DNA of 64,000 nucleotides from Phanerodontia chrysosporium (Eukaryota > Basidiomycota > Agaricomycetes > Polyporales > Phanerochaetaceae), in assembly GCA_001910725.1 (NCBI GenBank), contig MJGA01000001.1:2232001-2296000 (forward strand). The letters run 5' to 3'. Both the position numbers and the translations under genes were made by a program. Shown piece after piece: positions 35,576 to 46,502 of the stretch. Position 1 is the first letter of the stretch, and each line of letters starts with the position of its first letter. The notes below the pieces were generated by a model. The model was given only the letters and a program-made list of their open reading frames with translations, searched no databases and was not told the DNA's origin.

Positions 35576-37587
35576 GCAGGGATTCTACTCCTTCAAACTT
35601 TACCATGACTAGCTGTCTACATATACAATAATCACGACGAAATTCTCGTAGCTTCATGGTACATCCTTGACGCCACTATTTCGCTGACTTGTCTAGTTCC
35701 AAATTACTGTACGCTTTCACTGATACTCGCCCGCAGAGTAGTACTTTTTGAGCAAGTATCTGTTTGTTCGACTTGGCTGAAGGATTCAATCTCGTGGAGA
35801 CGAGCAGCAGCCAAGTGAGGTGATGATTTTCTTGTCAAGTATCGTGGGTGTGATTAGGACTCGACAGTGACGGGCTTGAGCCGGCGCCGCTTCCGCTTTC
35901 CAGCATCTCGCGGTCACGGGAAGGGGTAACCCAGTGTATCGACACTTTGGCCACGGCGTACACACCGCCGTTCTTTGTCCTTGCTGTAATATCACTCTTT
36001 GCGCAAGTGGTCCCCAAGAAGGCAATGCAAAAAGTGAAACGCAGCAAGCGCGCCGCCTCGTGCGGCCCTTACCTTGCGGAGAAGGTTACGTCGGCCGACT
36101 GAGGATTCTTCACTGCACCTCATGCTAAGTGAAGTACTACCAATGTCAGGGGAAATGTGGCCAGCACCTTACTGCTGTGTAGCGGGCGGAGGTCACTGAC
36201 CATAGGAAGAACACCAGGAATAACACATAGATCTGCGCTCGCGACTCTGAGCCTGACAATTCGCATGCGGCAATGAGTGTGAGGCGACGAACGCCCGCCC
36301 GTCGAGAGGCGCAACGGAGTCTAAAGTCAGGTGAACTGCCATTGAATGTTTGGACGGAGGTGTGAAACACAGTCGGGCGCTTGCACACACCGTCACCCAC
36401 AACGCGATTAGGCGCCCTCGATCGCTTATTTGTTTGCAGCCGTAGTATGTTTTCTAAGCCGGTTCGGCTATTCAGGTCAGGGGCGGCAGGGAAGACTACC
36501 GTCGGGCTTTGCTTTTCAGGGCATAGAGCGTAGTGCGACACACATGGTCGGGATCTGAGTCGCTGGTGCGTGGTCTCACAAATGCCGAGTGAGTCGCCTT
36601 GCTAAGCGATACGCCGTATCGTGCTTCGGTCAGCCTGCTGTCAGCAGCCCAGCAGTGCATGCGGACATGACTAGCTCGAGCTCATGCGGCGTGCGCACCA
36701 TCGGACGCCAGGACATGCCTCGGTCCGCAACGCAGATCGTCCGAGGGCACACGCACGGCGTACCGGGCGCCACGCAGCACTGCACATTGCATGGCAGCCT
36801 GCGAGCCGAATTTCCACTTCGAGTGGCGTTGCGCGCGCGCAAGGTGTAAGACGGACGCGCCAGGAGCCGCTGCGTGGTGCGTGAAACCCGCGCCCCGCAC
36901 GCGCGCAGGGCCCCACGACAGTGCGTTCTGCCCGTCGACGGCCCGCCCCTCTCGCTCGGCGATCGTGCGCGAGGCCGAGGACCATTCCGGGCAACTATCC
37001 GCTGCCCGCGGACGGGGTTGGGGGCGGGGGCGCCCCTCCACCCGATACCTTGCTCGCCGTGGGTGCCCTCGGAACGGGTCGCGCATCACTGCCCCTCCAC
37101 CGCCGATATCGCACGCGCTAGAAGCCGTAGCTGCCCGTCTGAGCGCATCTCCCGGGGTCCTGGCCACATCGTTCGCCACAGTGGTTGCGCATCTTTGGCG
37201 GAGAGGCGGAGTTCGGAACCTTGGCCTCGAGGAGATAGGTACACCGTCCTCGGCCGTTGTCGAGGCGCGCAGATCGTCAGAAAACCTAACGAAACTCAAA
37301 TGCAGATCGTCAATATAAGGCTTAGACCGCGCGGCGAGGACCCTTCGCGACGCGCCGGACTAGACTCTTCTCTGCAGCTGCACAACAATGAATACTTGAC
37401 TATGCACAATGGCCGTGCCCCTAATACACACCGGCCGTAGGAACAAGACCGGAAGCGGGGCTTCTCTGTGACATTGGGCGGTGATATAATGCTCGCATCC
37501 TGTGTACACGGGCCTTGAGGTCAGGAATAAAGGCATTGCAAATGTAACCTTAAACCTAGGCTGGAAGTGTCGCACGGATGCAGCGCA
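35576..37587. other. 2.0 kb stretch without a supported gene
   Basis: Lies between the converging F-box-like and BRCT genes. Open frames exist on both strands (36146-36541 minus; 36682-37299 minus; 36791-37318 plus) but the last two overlap antisense in a very GC-rich segment (36640-37120) and none has a recognisable domain or splice pattern. No terminal repeats, transposase or tRNA seen. Confidence 0.5.
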
Positions 37588-38553
37588 TTATTCCAGCACT
37601 ATAGGCACGTCGCGGGAGGATCCGGCCCCCAGCATCTCGACCAGGTTCTTCGTGGTGCCCTTCGGCAACATTGAGTAGGTTCGTTCGGGCAGTCTTTTCC
37701 CCGCGGCGATGCTGTCGGTAACCCACTCCGGCCGTACGACGTGTACGATGCTCCTGTTACTTCCCGCGAGTATCTTCTGCGTCTTCGACCCGCTCAGCTG
37801 CTGTGAGGTTAGGATGTGTGTGGCGCCAGAGGCGGTGTACCTGTGGGGGGCCGCGGTGAGGCCAGAACGGACCGCAGAACACGTTTGAACGCACATGACA
37901 TCGCCGCCCGCAAGCTTGACAATCCTCTTCATCTCGATGTCCGTGGAGTTCGCGAGATAGCCGTCGATGTACACCCGCACGCCGCGCAGGACGCCCGTTT
38001 CAGGGGCAGAGTCCCGCGTCGGCAATTGTTCTGCAAGTTTTTTGCTCCGCGCCTCGAGGTACGGCTTGTGGTTTCCACGCCCGTCTGAGCGCTGATGGCC
38101 TGTCGCAGTCGATGTGACATAATCTGCGAAACGACTCATCAGGCTCGAGACACACGCCGCGCGACGCGATAGGACTGACCTGAGCGTTGTGCGATGTCGG
38201 AGTGGGTGATCGGGTTCGACTCGTCGGTAAGTGTGTTGAGAAGGTGTTTTGTGAGCACGTCGCGTGTAGGCTTGACCCCGTTTTTGACGAGCGGTGCGAG
38301 CAGGCTGAACCCAAACGGTGGTCAGCCGCAGCGCCAAAAAATGTCGTTAGAGATCGTGGCCGTACTTTTCGACGCGTCGCTTCTCCTTCCAGTCGCCGGG
38401 TTGCCGCTTGTTGTCTTCGGGGTTGGTGTACGGGTTGTAGCGATACGCGGGGCGCGGCTTCTGCTTCTGCTGCTTGCCCCCCGCGGTTTCGCCCGCGGTG
38501 GCGGCGAGCGTTCTTGCGGTGGACGGCTTGATGATGGTCACGAACTTGTCCAT
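37588..38553 (-). CDS. Small BRCT-domain protein
   Basis: ATG at 38553 starts MDKFVTIIKPSTARTLAATA, a basic N-terminal region (PAYRYNPYTNPEDNKRQPGD) and a helical module LLAPLVKNGVKPTRDVLTKH with NPITHSDIAQRS. A single C-terminal BRCT domain follows: GVLRGVRVYIDGYLANSTDI, EMKRIVKLAGGDVM spliced to YTASGATHILTSQQLSGSKT, and the invariant-Trp helix VVRPEWVTDSIAAGKRLPE. It ends at 37588-37590. The BRCT sequence resembles that of Rev1, but Rev1 carries it at the N-terminus before a polymerase, which is absent here. BRCT domains bind phosphopeptides or DNA ends, so a DNA-damage role is likely. The exact partner is unknown. About 270 residues, four exons. Confidence 0.85.
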
Positions 38554-39115
38554 GGCGGGGGCAAAACGAATAGAAATATGTACAAAAGAAAGAAGAACTA
38601 AGAAACTATTTACATGCCGTGGCCGCAGACAAAGGTGGCGGCTTGGACCAAGTCGAGGAACGAACCAAGGGTCGCGGGCGCGTCAACGCGCTGTTTGTTC
38701 GCGCCAAACAATCCGCGCACGCTAAGCGCCGCCAGCTTATGGCCGCGTTTTATTCCGAGGCTTCACCCAGATTTCTCCTCAAAAATACGGCGATTATCGA
38801 AGGCTCTACAGGAAGTCAGGTGGTAATACCGAAACGTCTACAAAGTCGGAGAACTGTAGTATACGTGGCGGTCCGCCCTAGGAGCATGTATCCTCGGAAC
38901 CGAGCGGTCACTTGGCCTATTCCCCAAGTGGCTTACCTCGGTCACTCGAGCCTTCGATGTCGTCAATGTATCTACGCTCTGTAGTCTATTTCTCCGCACA
39001 CGCGGCGCGGGGCATGTGCACGACGACGGGTATGTCCAGGATATAAGCCGGCGGCGGCACCAAGGAGCTGCCCACTCTCTCCGCCGCCCCTCTCGCACGA
39101 CAAATCGCACGAAAA
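38554..39115. other. Intergenic between divergent BRCT and secreted-protein genes
   Basis: About 560 bases carrying both promoters. No coding sequence or distinctive motif seen. Confidence 0.5.
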
Positions 39116-39786
39116 ATGCTCGCGCATCTTCTTCTCTGCGCCTCGTGGCTGATGACCGTCCTTGCGGTGCCCTCCTTCGAGGGAGTAACGAGTTGGTCAT
39201 CCATCGGCTCGCTTGTGCCGGGCATGACGGCCCTGGAGGCCATTGGACCTACCTCCTGGGGCAAGCAGAACCCCTTCTACTTCACGATTGATGCGCCGCA
39301 CGGTACGTTGCTCCACCGTCGCATCCGGCGAGATTGCAGCTCAGACGCGGCGTGCACAGGCCTAACGGGCAATGCGACGGTGAAGACGGACAACTCGCCG
39401 CCATTGTTCTACATCCACAACAGCCAGCTGTGGAACTATCACAACGCGTCGACGATCTACCCCGTGCACGTCGTGAATTCGACGCGCTCTGCGGACATGC
39501 CGCTCCAGGTCGTCATCGGGACACCGCGCGGCGACGTCGTACGAGGCGGAGTCTGGCGGTGGCAGGGGACAATGCTCTTCTACGAGCTCGGATCAGCAAA
39601 CAACAGCGGCGTGTACTATTCCTGCCAAGACACCAACGGCCTTATGGGGCTTTTCTTGTTCTTGCGGGGGTACGCATTGGTGCCATGCCGTCTTGCTCAC
39701 ACGAGGCTCATCATCCGTATCCCAGGTCGCCAACTCCGCCGGGCTGCACCATATTTACGGTCCACAGCTTCATGCGGAGCGAGTGA
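39116..39786 (+). CDS. Secreted protein of unknown function, 3' end uncertain
   Basis: The ATG at 39116 gives a clear signal peptide (MLAHLLLCASWLMTVLAVPS). The mature part is Trp/Tyr-rich with several N-glycosylation sequons (for example NAT, NHS/NAS, NST, NNS) and four cysteines, including RRDCSSDAAC and YYSCQDTNG. No catalytic motif is recognised; it resembles conserved secreted proteins of wood-decay fungi that have no name. The first exon runs to the donor at about 39671 (GGTACGC). Joining to the acceptor at about 39725 (TATCCCAG) gives a stop at 39784-39786, about 205 residues. The other reading of exon 2 stays open to 40109, which would overlap the OST1 3' end antisense. Confidence 0.65.
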
Positions 39787-39991
39787 TTCGGCGTCAGAGT
39801 CAAAAAGGGTCCTGCGCGCCGTGCTGTGTTCTGGGCGTCGTCTTTCCAAAAGGATATGTACAACAGTCTTCTCCATTCTATCGCCTCCCGCGAGACCTCA
39901 GAGTCGCACGATTGTCAAGGAGTTTGGCAAAGCAGAATGTTCTTTTTTGCAGTCCGGGCGGTATACAGATAGAGATGGTAAGCTATCGCTT

Positions 39992-41738
39992 CTACTTCTG
40001 TATCCGAATGTCGACACGCTTCCACGCGAACGCAAGGGCGAACAGACCCATGAAAGCCGTCGCAACGGCGAGCGGCTTTGTCAGATGCGCTGTGAACGGA
40101 ACCTTGTAGGAGACCTGCATGCAGTTAGCACGGCACGACCGGAGAATGGATGGAGACTGTTCTCACAAAGATGACGCCGGTGTGCTTGTCTGTCAGCTGC
40201 TGGTATTTCAGCGTGATAGCAGGGCGCCCTTTGGTGTCCAGGTAAGTGATATGGTTGGAGACGCTGTTCATGACAGCCGGGAACGGGGGATGGAACTGGA
40301 TATCACTGCAAGGATAAGGGTCGTCAGTCGCCAGAGCCCAGTCTCGATGAGACAGGGAACATACGTAGCGCCCTCGGGAAGAATGATCTTGATCTCCGCT
40401 TCGTCGACCACAGCGCCGGGGACCAGGGTTTGGACGGGGACGCCGACAAGGTAGCTCCCAGTCTGCCTGTCGTAACCCGCGTAGTCAGCGAGGGGCGAAT
40501 CCCAGCCCAAAGTGAACGTATAGTTCCACTGGCCCATGAGCGGGTAGCGTGGCCGCATTTCGAATAGAGTGTACTGGTTTGAGTTCGAACCCTTAGGCAC
40601 AGATGGGGTAGTGCGCAGGCGCGAGGTGGAGACGTTGCCGTTAAGGTCATAGTAGTACACGTCGTGGACGCCTGGAGGCAGGTGAAGTGCGACCGAGACA
40701 AGGGTCTGCGGCGAGATCCTGTTGTAATAGTTCTGCGATTGGAACTCCAGGCGAGAGAACTGTCCCTTAAGCCTATGAGTTCTGAGGCGTCAGTACGCGC
40801 ATGCCGAGGAACATCGAAATCACGTACGCCGGCCCAGCATTGTGCAGCCATATGTTATCTTGAATGTTCAAGTTCGCGCCCCAGTGTGAGATCTCTGCTG
40901 CACGCTCCAGCCTGGTGACCTCCAAGATAGGGCCAGGGTAGTTGTACTGGACGGAGATGCGCTTCTGCACGTTCTCCACGAAGTCACGGTTCGCGCTCGA
41001 CGGAATGTTGCTGTAGGGTCCATATGTCACGGTGGCACCTGACTTCGTCACGGGTGCGTCCTGTGTGAATGCGTCCATCTCCTCGGGGTAGTGTACGCAT
41101 TGATCTGAGGGGTGGGAGCCCTGTGTGCAACAATGAGGCATACAACCTCCTCTCAGCCGCTGGAACTGTACCTGATCTTTGTCCTCTGGACCGAAGTATG
41201 GTATGGGCTTAGCACGAAGAGGTCAGCCTCGTACTTGATGTACTGCAAGTCTTTCTGGGAGGCGACCTGCGGCCATGGGTATGTTGCGTGTGTCTGGACT
41301 GTCTCCAGGACAAGGTTCGCGGAACCATTCGCCTTGAGGGCCTTGGGCAGCTCCACAGCGTACAGGTATGCGCCCCTAAAACGCGAGGCACAACAAGCGT
41401 CACTCGAAACATGCAGGGCTCAGCGTAGGTTCGTAGACATACGTGTTCGGGTTCAGACCGAAGTGCTCGAGGTGCAGGGGCACAGTCTCGCCCTTCATCT
41501 TCGCCTGGATCCAGCTCGTCTTCTTGTGCTCATCCTCTCCCAGCGCGATCGTATAGATGCTGGAGCCATCCTCGAGCGCGCGGACCGCGTACGTGGTCGT
41601 GACGTGCACAAGCGACCCGCCGAGCTCGACGGTGCGGACGATGGCAGTGTTTTCGAACGAGTGTTCCGCAGAGACCAGAGGAGAGATGAACAAGCCAAAG
41701 AGTAAGAGCGCGGCGCGGCTCCGCCAGAGTCCGGCCAT
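39992..41738 (-). CDS. OST1: Oligosaccharyltransferase subunit Ost1 (ribophorin I)
   Basis: ER membrane subunit of the N-glycosylation complex. ATG at 41738 followed by a signal peptide (RSRAALLLFGLFISPLVSA); the upstream open frame is an extension without support. Ribophorin fold segments in order: FENTAIVRTVELGGSLVHVT, AVELPKALKANGSANLVLET, AFTQDAPVTKSGATVTYGPY, RDFVENVQKRISVQYNYPGP, EVTRLERAAEISHWGANLNI, YEMRPRYPLMGQWNYTFTLG-like, and ITYLDTKGRPAITLKYQQLT. One C-terminal membrane helix (LAVATAFMGLFALAFAW) precedes a short basic cytosolic tail, KRVDIRIQK, and the stop at 39992-39994. About 460-470 residues, as in yeast. No catalytic residues are expected. Confidence 0.95.
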
Positions 41739-41930
41739 GGTTGTAGTTGTGTCGGGTAGACCGACGGCGCGACTGCAGACGTGTAACTTGCGAGACCGAA
41801 ATAGCAAGCGCGCGTGATGCACGTTATATTGGGCGCTTACACACGGCGAGTGCAGTCGAGGAAGTGAGCAGAGCAAGCAAGCGCAATGTGTAGAATTCCA
41901 CACGGCGAGAACACCAGAGACAGAGGTAGT

Positions 41931-42661
41931 CTACCACGCCCAGGCAGGTCCAGGGTTCCTGATAGGAATATCCTCTCTGGTAATCCCAGCAGACACTATC
42001 CTCTTCAGCTTCCTCTTCTTTTCCTCTGCCATGAGCTGAGCTCTTGTCTTGCCTTCCCTCAAGACAACATGCAAGCTGGAGTCGGGGTGTTGCCTGATAC
42101 CAAAGCGACCGCGACCCCTGGGCTCCATTCGCTTGATGACATTTTCGCCCTTGTTGACCCAAGCTTCCGCTGTAGACGCGAACGATGTGATTAGCAGACC
42201 CACAGTGAGCTCGCAGGTTACGCACAGACAACCAGCTTCTTCGCGTCGAGACCCTTCTGGACAGCATGGTCCTTGGCGACGACGAGCATGCTCTTGATAC
42301 GCTTACTCGCGCGCTTCTCGCTGAACTGCATCTGCAGGATAGCATAGTCGATGGGCTTGCCAGAAATTTGACGGCCAAGCATGTTCAGCTTGCGGTGTGA
42401 AATCTTGAAATTAGCAGTCGAGTACTTGTGCTGCCGGTGGGGTTAGCATGATACGCATTGCAGCAGGTGCTACACAAGACGCACCTCGGTTGCCTTCTTC
42501 CCCTTCTCCTTCGGCGAGGCAACAAGCAGCTTGGCCTTTTCCGGCTCCTCTACCAGCTCAGGGAGCGACTCGAACACGCTGCCTTGACCCTTCTCAATTT
42601 GCTGCTTCCGGGCTGCCTCGATCTCCTCTTCTGAATGTTGCTGGCGGAACTTGAGCTCCAT
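41931..42661 (-). CDS. MRPL22: Mitochondrial large ribosomal subunit protein uL22m
   Basis: Ribosomal L22 fold: [60 protein letters not shown], then [40 protein letters not shown] and a basic C-terminus ([16 protein letters not shown]) ending at 41931-41933. The long N- and C-terminal extensions mark the mitochondrial form. The ATG at 42661 gives a Gln/Glu-rich helix and no presequence. Upstream sequence in the same frame (SPFTWIRET, to about 42700) reads as conserved protein, so a further 5' exon with the mitochondrial signal is likely. The protein lines the exit tunnel of the mitoribosome. Confidence 0.88.
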
Positions 42662-43105
42662 GGTCTCCCGGATCCATGTAAAGGGGCTCCGAAACGAGGC
42701 ACTTTATGACATTGAATATTATCCGCACGCATCCTAGAAGCTGAAGCACATACTGTCGCTTTGCGTCCCATACCGGCAGACGTGCGGAGGGTCCTGCCTT
42801 AATGCATCTCGCGGAGGACGCGACAAGCCCTACTGCGCGAGACGGTCAGTACGAAGCAAACAGCACAAATTCCGGTTGCACGCACCTCGTCGAAGTGCGC
42901 CTCCGACGGACTGCATCGCGCAGGATTGTGGTTGAGGAAGAGTTGCGGAGGCTAGGCGCCCGGCCAGCTCGTGTCGCCTCCGAGGCGTGAACCGATCCGC
43001 ATCACTTTCGACCCGACCTCCACGTCCACACGCCACCGCAGCCTCCTGCAGGCCTTGACTGGTTCTGCTGCCGCACCCCGCACACTCGACTCGCACGCCT
43101 CCACG
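42662..43105. other. Divergent region between MRPL22 and YOS1
   Basis: About 440 bases. Part of it, nearest 42662, probably contains an unmodelled first exon of the MRPL22 gene. No other feature seen. Confidence 0.45.
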
Positions 43106-43513
43106 ATGCTCTCGCTCGGCTCGATCCTCTACGTCGCCCTGCTCCTCGTAAACGCCATGGCGGTCCTCAGCGAGGACAGATTCCTCGCGCGCAGTACGTG
43201 TCTCGCTTCCGCGCGCGCGCCGCCTGTGCACTTACCCACACGACGTCCAGTTGGCTGGGCATCCACCCAGGTTCAGGCGCAGCAGGCCGGATACGCACAG
43301 CCGTATGCACAACCATACGACCAGGCTGGAATGGCGGATATTGGCGTAAAGGCGCGGCTCATCAACCTCATAAGTGCAGTTAGAACCTTGATGAGAAGTG
43401 CGTGGTTGCGTTGTCTAGTTCTACTCGGGTACACTAACATTCACTCGGCCACAGTACCCCTCATATCAGTGAACCTAGTGATTATACTATACGAACTCTG
43501 CTGGGGACGCTAA
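43106..43513 (+). CDS. YOS1: Yos1-like ER-Golgi transport protein
   Basis: Small two-helix membrane protein of COPII vesicles that works with Yip1 and Yif1 in ER-to-Golgi traffic. The ATG at 43106 gives MLSLGSILYVALLLVNAMAV followed by the invariant LSEDRFLAR. The next exon (from about 43252) has GWASTQVQAQ and a Gln/Tyr/Pro-rich loop, then VKARLINLISAVRTLMR. The last exon encodes the second helix PLISVNLVIILYELCWG and a stop at 43511-43513. About 95 residues and three exons, as expected. The Gln-rich loop is longer than in yeast Yos1. Confidence 0.92.
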   Translation: MLSLGSILYVALLLVNAMAVLSEDRFLARSTCLASARAPPVHLPTRRPVGWASTQVQAQQAGYAQPYAQPYDQAGMADIGVKARLINLISAVRTLMRSAWLRCLVLLGYTNIHSATVPLISVNLVIILYELCWGR

Positions 43514-43574
43514 ATGCTACATCGTCTGCATTCGAGATACAAAGCACTGTCCGACCAAAGTACATCCTCATACG

Positions 43575-44431
43575 TCAGTTGCCGATGTTCAGCCGCTCGT
43601 ACTCTTCGTTGATCTGCCGGATGAAATCCTCTGGTGCATGTCCGCCCTGTGCCGGTAATGTCAGGTACGTTTCCTCCATGTTAATGCTAAGACACACCTC
43701 ACACTGCTTCCACGTTCCATCACGAATGCAGACTTGTTTGCCGCTGATGAGAATTGTGCAGCTTTTCCTAGACGCGGACTGAGCACCCGCCTCCCAAAGA
43801 ATAACAAGCTGCTTACTCGATCCCTAGCATTGTAGTATTCTTGATGCTTTCGTGCAAGAGCTGGATGCCTTCTGCGCCCTTGCCGCTTCCATCTGTGCCA
43901 GCACACTGTCCTACGTCGCCGTTCTCCCAATCGATGCCAACAGCCTTCGCGCACTTCAGCGCCGTTTCCGGCTTTCCTACTTCGTACCGGCCCTCAAAAT
44001 TCTGGCATTGAATGAACCGCCACCATGTAGAGCGCTCCGTGTACTTGATAGCACATAGCTCTTGGACGTTACCCGCGCATTCGACTGCGCCATGCATGCA
44101 GGTAACGCCGAAATCGGGCTCAGAGGCGTTGGGCCTGCGGAAGACCCCCGCTTCAGAAGTGCACGGCAGCTCCCAGCGTGATTGCTTACTTTCCGATGAA
44201 CGTGAGAGAGAGGTCGACCTTGTCGCCCACGCGTTGGAGGACATGGTCGAAGACAGACTCGCACATCAGTGCGTCCGGGCATGCGCTCATGACGCCTAGC
44301 AGGACTGGCACCTTCGTGTCTGCCGGCGGCTCGCCCGCCATGGGCACCTGGGCGTCCAGTCCTTGTAGTGCGAAGCCCTGTGTGAGCGCGACGCCTGCTG
44401 CAATTACGGCTGCGAGGGCTGTGCGGTGCAT
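43575..44431 (-). CDS. GILT-like (gamma-interferon-inducible lysosomal thiol reductase family) secreted protein
   Basis: Thioredoxin-fold family reducing disulfides in acidic compartments. ATG at 44431 and an N-terminal signal peptide (LAAVIAAGVALTQGFA). The active-site region reads VPVLLGVMSACPDALMCESV: only the first cysteine of the usual CxxC pair is in place, with another cysteine six residues on. The GILT signature CxHGx2ECx2Nx4C is complete (CMHGAVECAGNVQELC, about 44102-44055). Paired cysteines follow in FIQCQNFEGRY, ALKCAKAVG and VGQCAGTDG, and the last exons carry SCTILISGKQVCIRDGTWKQ. The stop is at 43575-43577. Vacuolar or extracellular location is inferred from the signal peptide. 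Confidence 0.87.
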
Positions 44432-44733
44432 TGCTGCGTGTGTATCAGGTGGTGACGGTCGTGGTGGAAGAGGCGACCAGCGTCCACCGAGTGAACGTGA
44501 ACATTGGCACCTCCGTAGTCAGCCGCGCAGAGGCCCTTGTCGTCATCCGGTGCATGACTGGCGTGTATCCGACCGAGACTCCGGACACCAGCTGTCCATG
44601 TCGCGGCGCGCGAAAGTGCAAGTCCATGACATTGATTTTTTTGTGTGGGGGATAGCAGGTAGGTATCTTCCAGGCATCGTAAACGGACATGAGTCATGAG
44701 CAGGGGCGGGCGATCTCCACGCTCGCCGAGGGC
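44432..44733. other. Intergenic upstream of GILT-like gene
   Basis: About 300 bases between the GILT-like start and the MIX23 stop, both minus strand. No feature seen beyond probable promoter and 3' flank. Confidence 0.5.
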
Positions 44734-45565
44734 TCAACGGCCCGCCTGCGCTGCCTCCCACCATTTGCGGGCGTCGGCATCCGTGAGCGGTGGCTCAAAG
44801 TACCTGCAACGCGAGCGGAAGGCTGATGTGCGGCAGCGTGATCAGCTAAGGGGTTGCGCGCGGGCCCCGCCCAGTGTGATGAGGCTTACCGTCCAGTGAC
44901 CGGTTTCTGACGATCTTCTCGACCGTAAGTTCGTTGTGCACTTGGTTGCGCTGGCAAAGGTGGCAAGACGGGGCGCTGCTGAGCCCTCGCGTGGCCGCAG
45001 AAGTGCATGCAGGTGAGACCACGCACCTTGACCTCCTCGGCGTAGAGCGCGCCCTGGATCTTGCGCTGCTGGGACGGGTCAGCATCGGGCACGTCCAGTT
45101 GTCGCCGCTTCTCGGCCATGGACTGGTCGACCACGTCGACGCAGTAGGTGATGATATCTGTTCGACGTTTCCAATTCTCTACGCCAAGGACACACATCAG
45201 ACCCGGGTGGTGGGCGCAAGCAAGGCACTGCGGAGACGACTCACCGACGAGGTCTTTCCAGAGGTGCGCACAAGCTTCGTCCTGGACACTTCCGCGGACG
45301 ACACCTTCGCGCTCGAGGTCTCTGAACTGCGCATTTGTGCGGTTCAGGCGCATGGTGATCGTATCATCCAGTTTGCGGTACTGGTTCATCAGGTCTGTTG
45401 GGTGCGGCACAATTGAACGCTGCCGCGGGCGCACAAGAAGCGGGTGTGCGCACCTTTGAACGCAGAGAGGTTCTGGCATGTCGACGGGGTGACATGGACC
45501 GTCTGCGGGTTGAGGGACGGTGCCTGCACGGCGAGGCTCCCGAGGACTGGCTGTTTTGGCGACAT
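44734..45565 (-). CDS. MIX23: MIX23 / caffeine-induced death protein 2 family, mitochondrial intermembrane space
   Basis: Small helical Mia40-type substrate that influences mitochondrial protein import. The best model starts at ATG 45565 (MSPKQPVLGSLAVQAPSL), reaches VTPSTCQNLSAFK and splices (GTGCGC...CAACAG) to DLMNQYRKLDDTITMRLNR. It continues DEACAHLWKDLV, ENWKRRTDIITYCVDVV, EVKRNQVHNELTVEKIVRNR and, after an intron whose acceptor is CATCAG, AFRSRCRYFEPPLTDADA. The stop is at 44734-44736. The four cysteines (PSTC, EAC, TYC, SRC) match the conserved ones of the family. About 187 residues, five exons. The start is chosen because it alone supplies the first conserved cysteine. Confidence 0.87.
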
Positions 45566-46502
45566 CGGAGTGCTGCAGGGGTGCCGGGGGTCGGAGCGCG
45601 CCATGTCCTGGACGGGCACGTGGCGCGGGCGAGACAGAAGCCGGCGGCTCGGGGACCAAAACCGGTGGGCCACTTTAATCGCCGGCCAAGTGCCTCCTCC
45701 CCGCCCCTCCGCCTCTCGAAGATCTGCATCGCACTCACACTCGCCCAGCGCACACCGGATCGCCCTCGGAGAGGGTCTCTCGGGCATCGTGAGCACCCCC
45801 GAGACCGCTGCGCACCGCGCGCCAAGCTCCCCCTGGCACAGGCGCGGACGCTCGCCTCGCCCAGGAGAACTAGACATCGGATGCAAGGGTTATTGCAATG
45901 AGGATACGCCCGAGTCGGCCGGGCATACCCCGACGTCCATGCAGCTCGGGCCGAGCGCCGCCTGGCCCTGCCCTGGCGCCGCGACCATGCGAGTCGGACA
46001 AACCCATCGCCGCCGTGCAGGCGCAGAGCCCATGCATAAGCGAGTCTGCGTGGGGCCTCCCAGGCCGACGCAGCGGGAATCGGACGCTTGCTATGGCCGG
46101 GAAAAACAGGCTTTGCAACCGTCAATGACGAGCCCGTCGACGGCTTCAGTCGGGCTTGGGGCCGATTCGGAAGATACAATGTCGCTGTCCGTGCAATTCC
46201 GGCCGACTCGCTCCAATACCGATGAGCCAGAATAGTTTAGTACAACAAAAGTGCTAGATACAGAGCGGGAGTCCTGAACAAAGAGCGAACAGTTCCGAAA
46301 GCATACGTCAAATCATGGAGTAAGCAGGATTGGAGGGATGGCGCGAGAGGATATCCCGGGTCGCCGGCAAAAATGGGTGCAAAGCGTGCGACGCGCAGGG
46401 CCCCCGACGCATAGATGCCGCAGCCGGTCTCCGAGAAACGAGAAGTCGTGGGCGGTCGGACACCGAGAAAGAGCAAAGTTATCCCCATGGAGGCTGCCCG
46501 AC
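45566..46502. other. Intergenic between MIX23 and zinc-finger genes
   Basis: About 940 bases between two minus-strand genes, GC-rich in 45600-46000. Long open frames here (e.g. 45444-46235 plus) are mostly antisense to MIX23 exon 1 or compositional. If the zinc-finger stop overlapping a GTGAGT donor is really a splice site, part of this stretch could be its last exon. Confidence 0.45.

Noticed and set aside
36682..37318. Overlapping open frames of about 175-205 codons on both strands
   Set aside because: GC-rich segment where both strands are open; no domain, no intron pattern and no preference for either strand.
45444..46235. 263-codon plus-strand open frame
   Set aside because: Partly antisense to the first MIX23 exon and compositional; no domain recognised.
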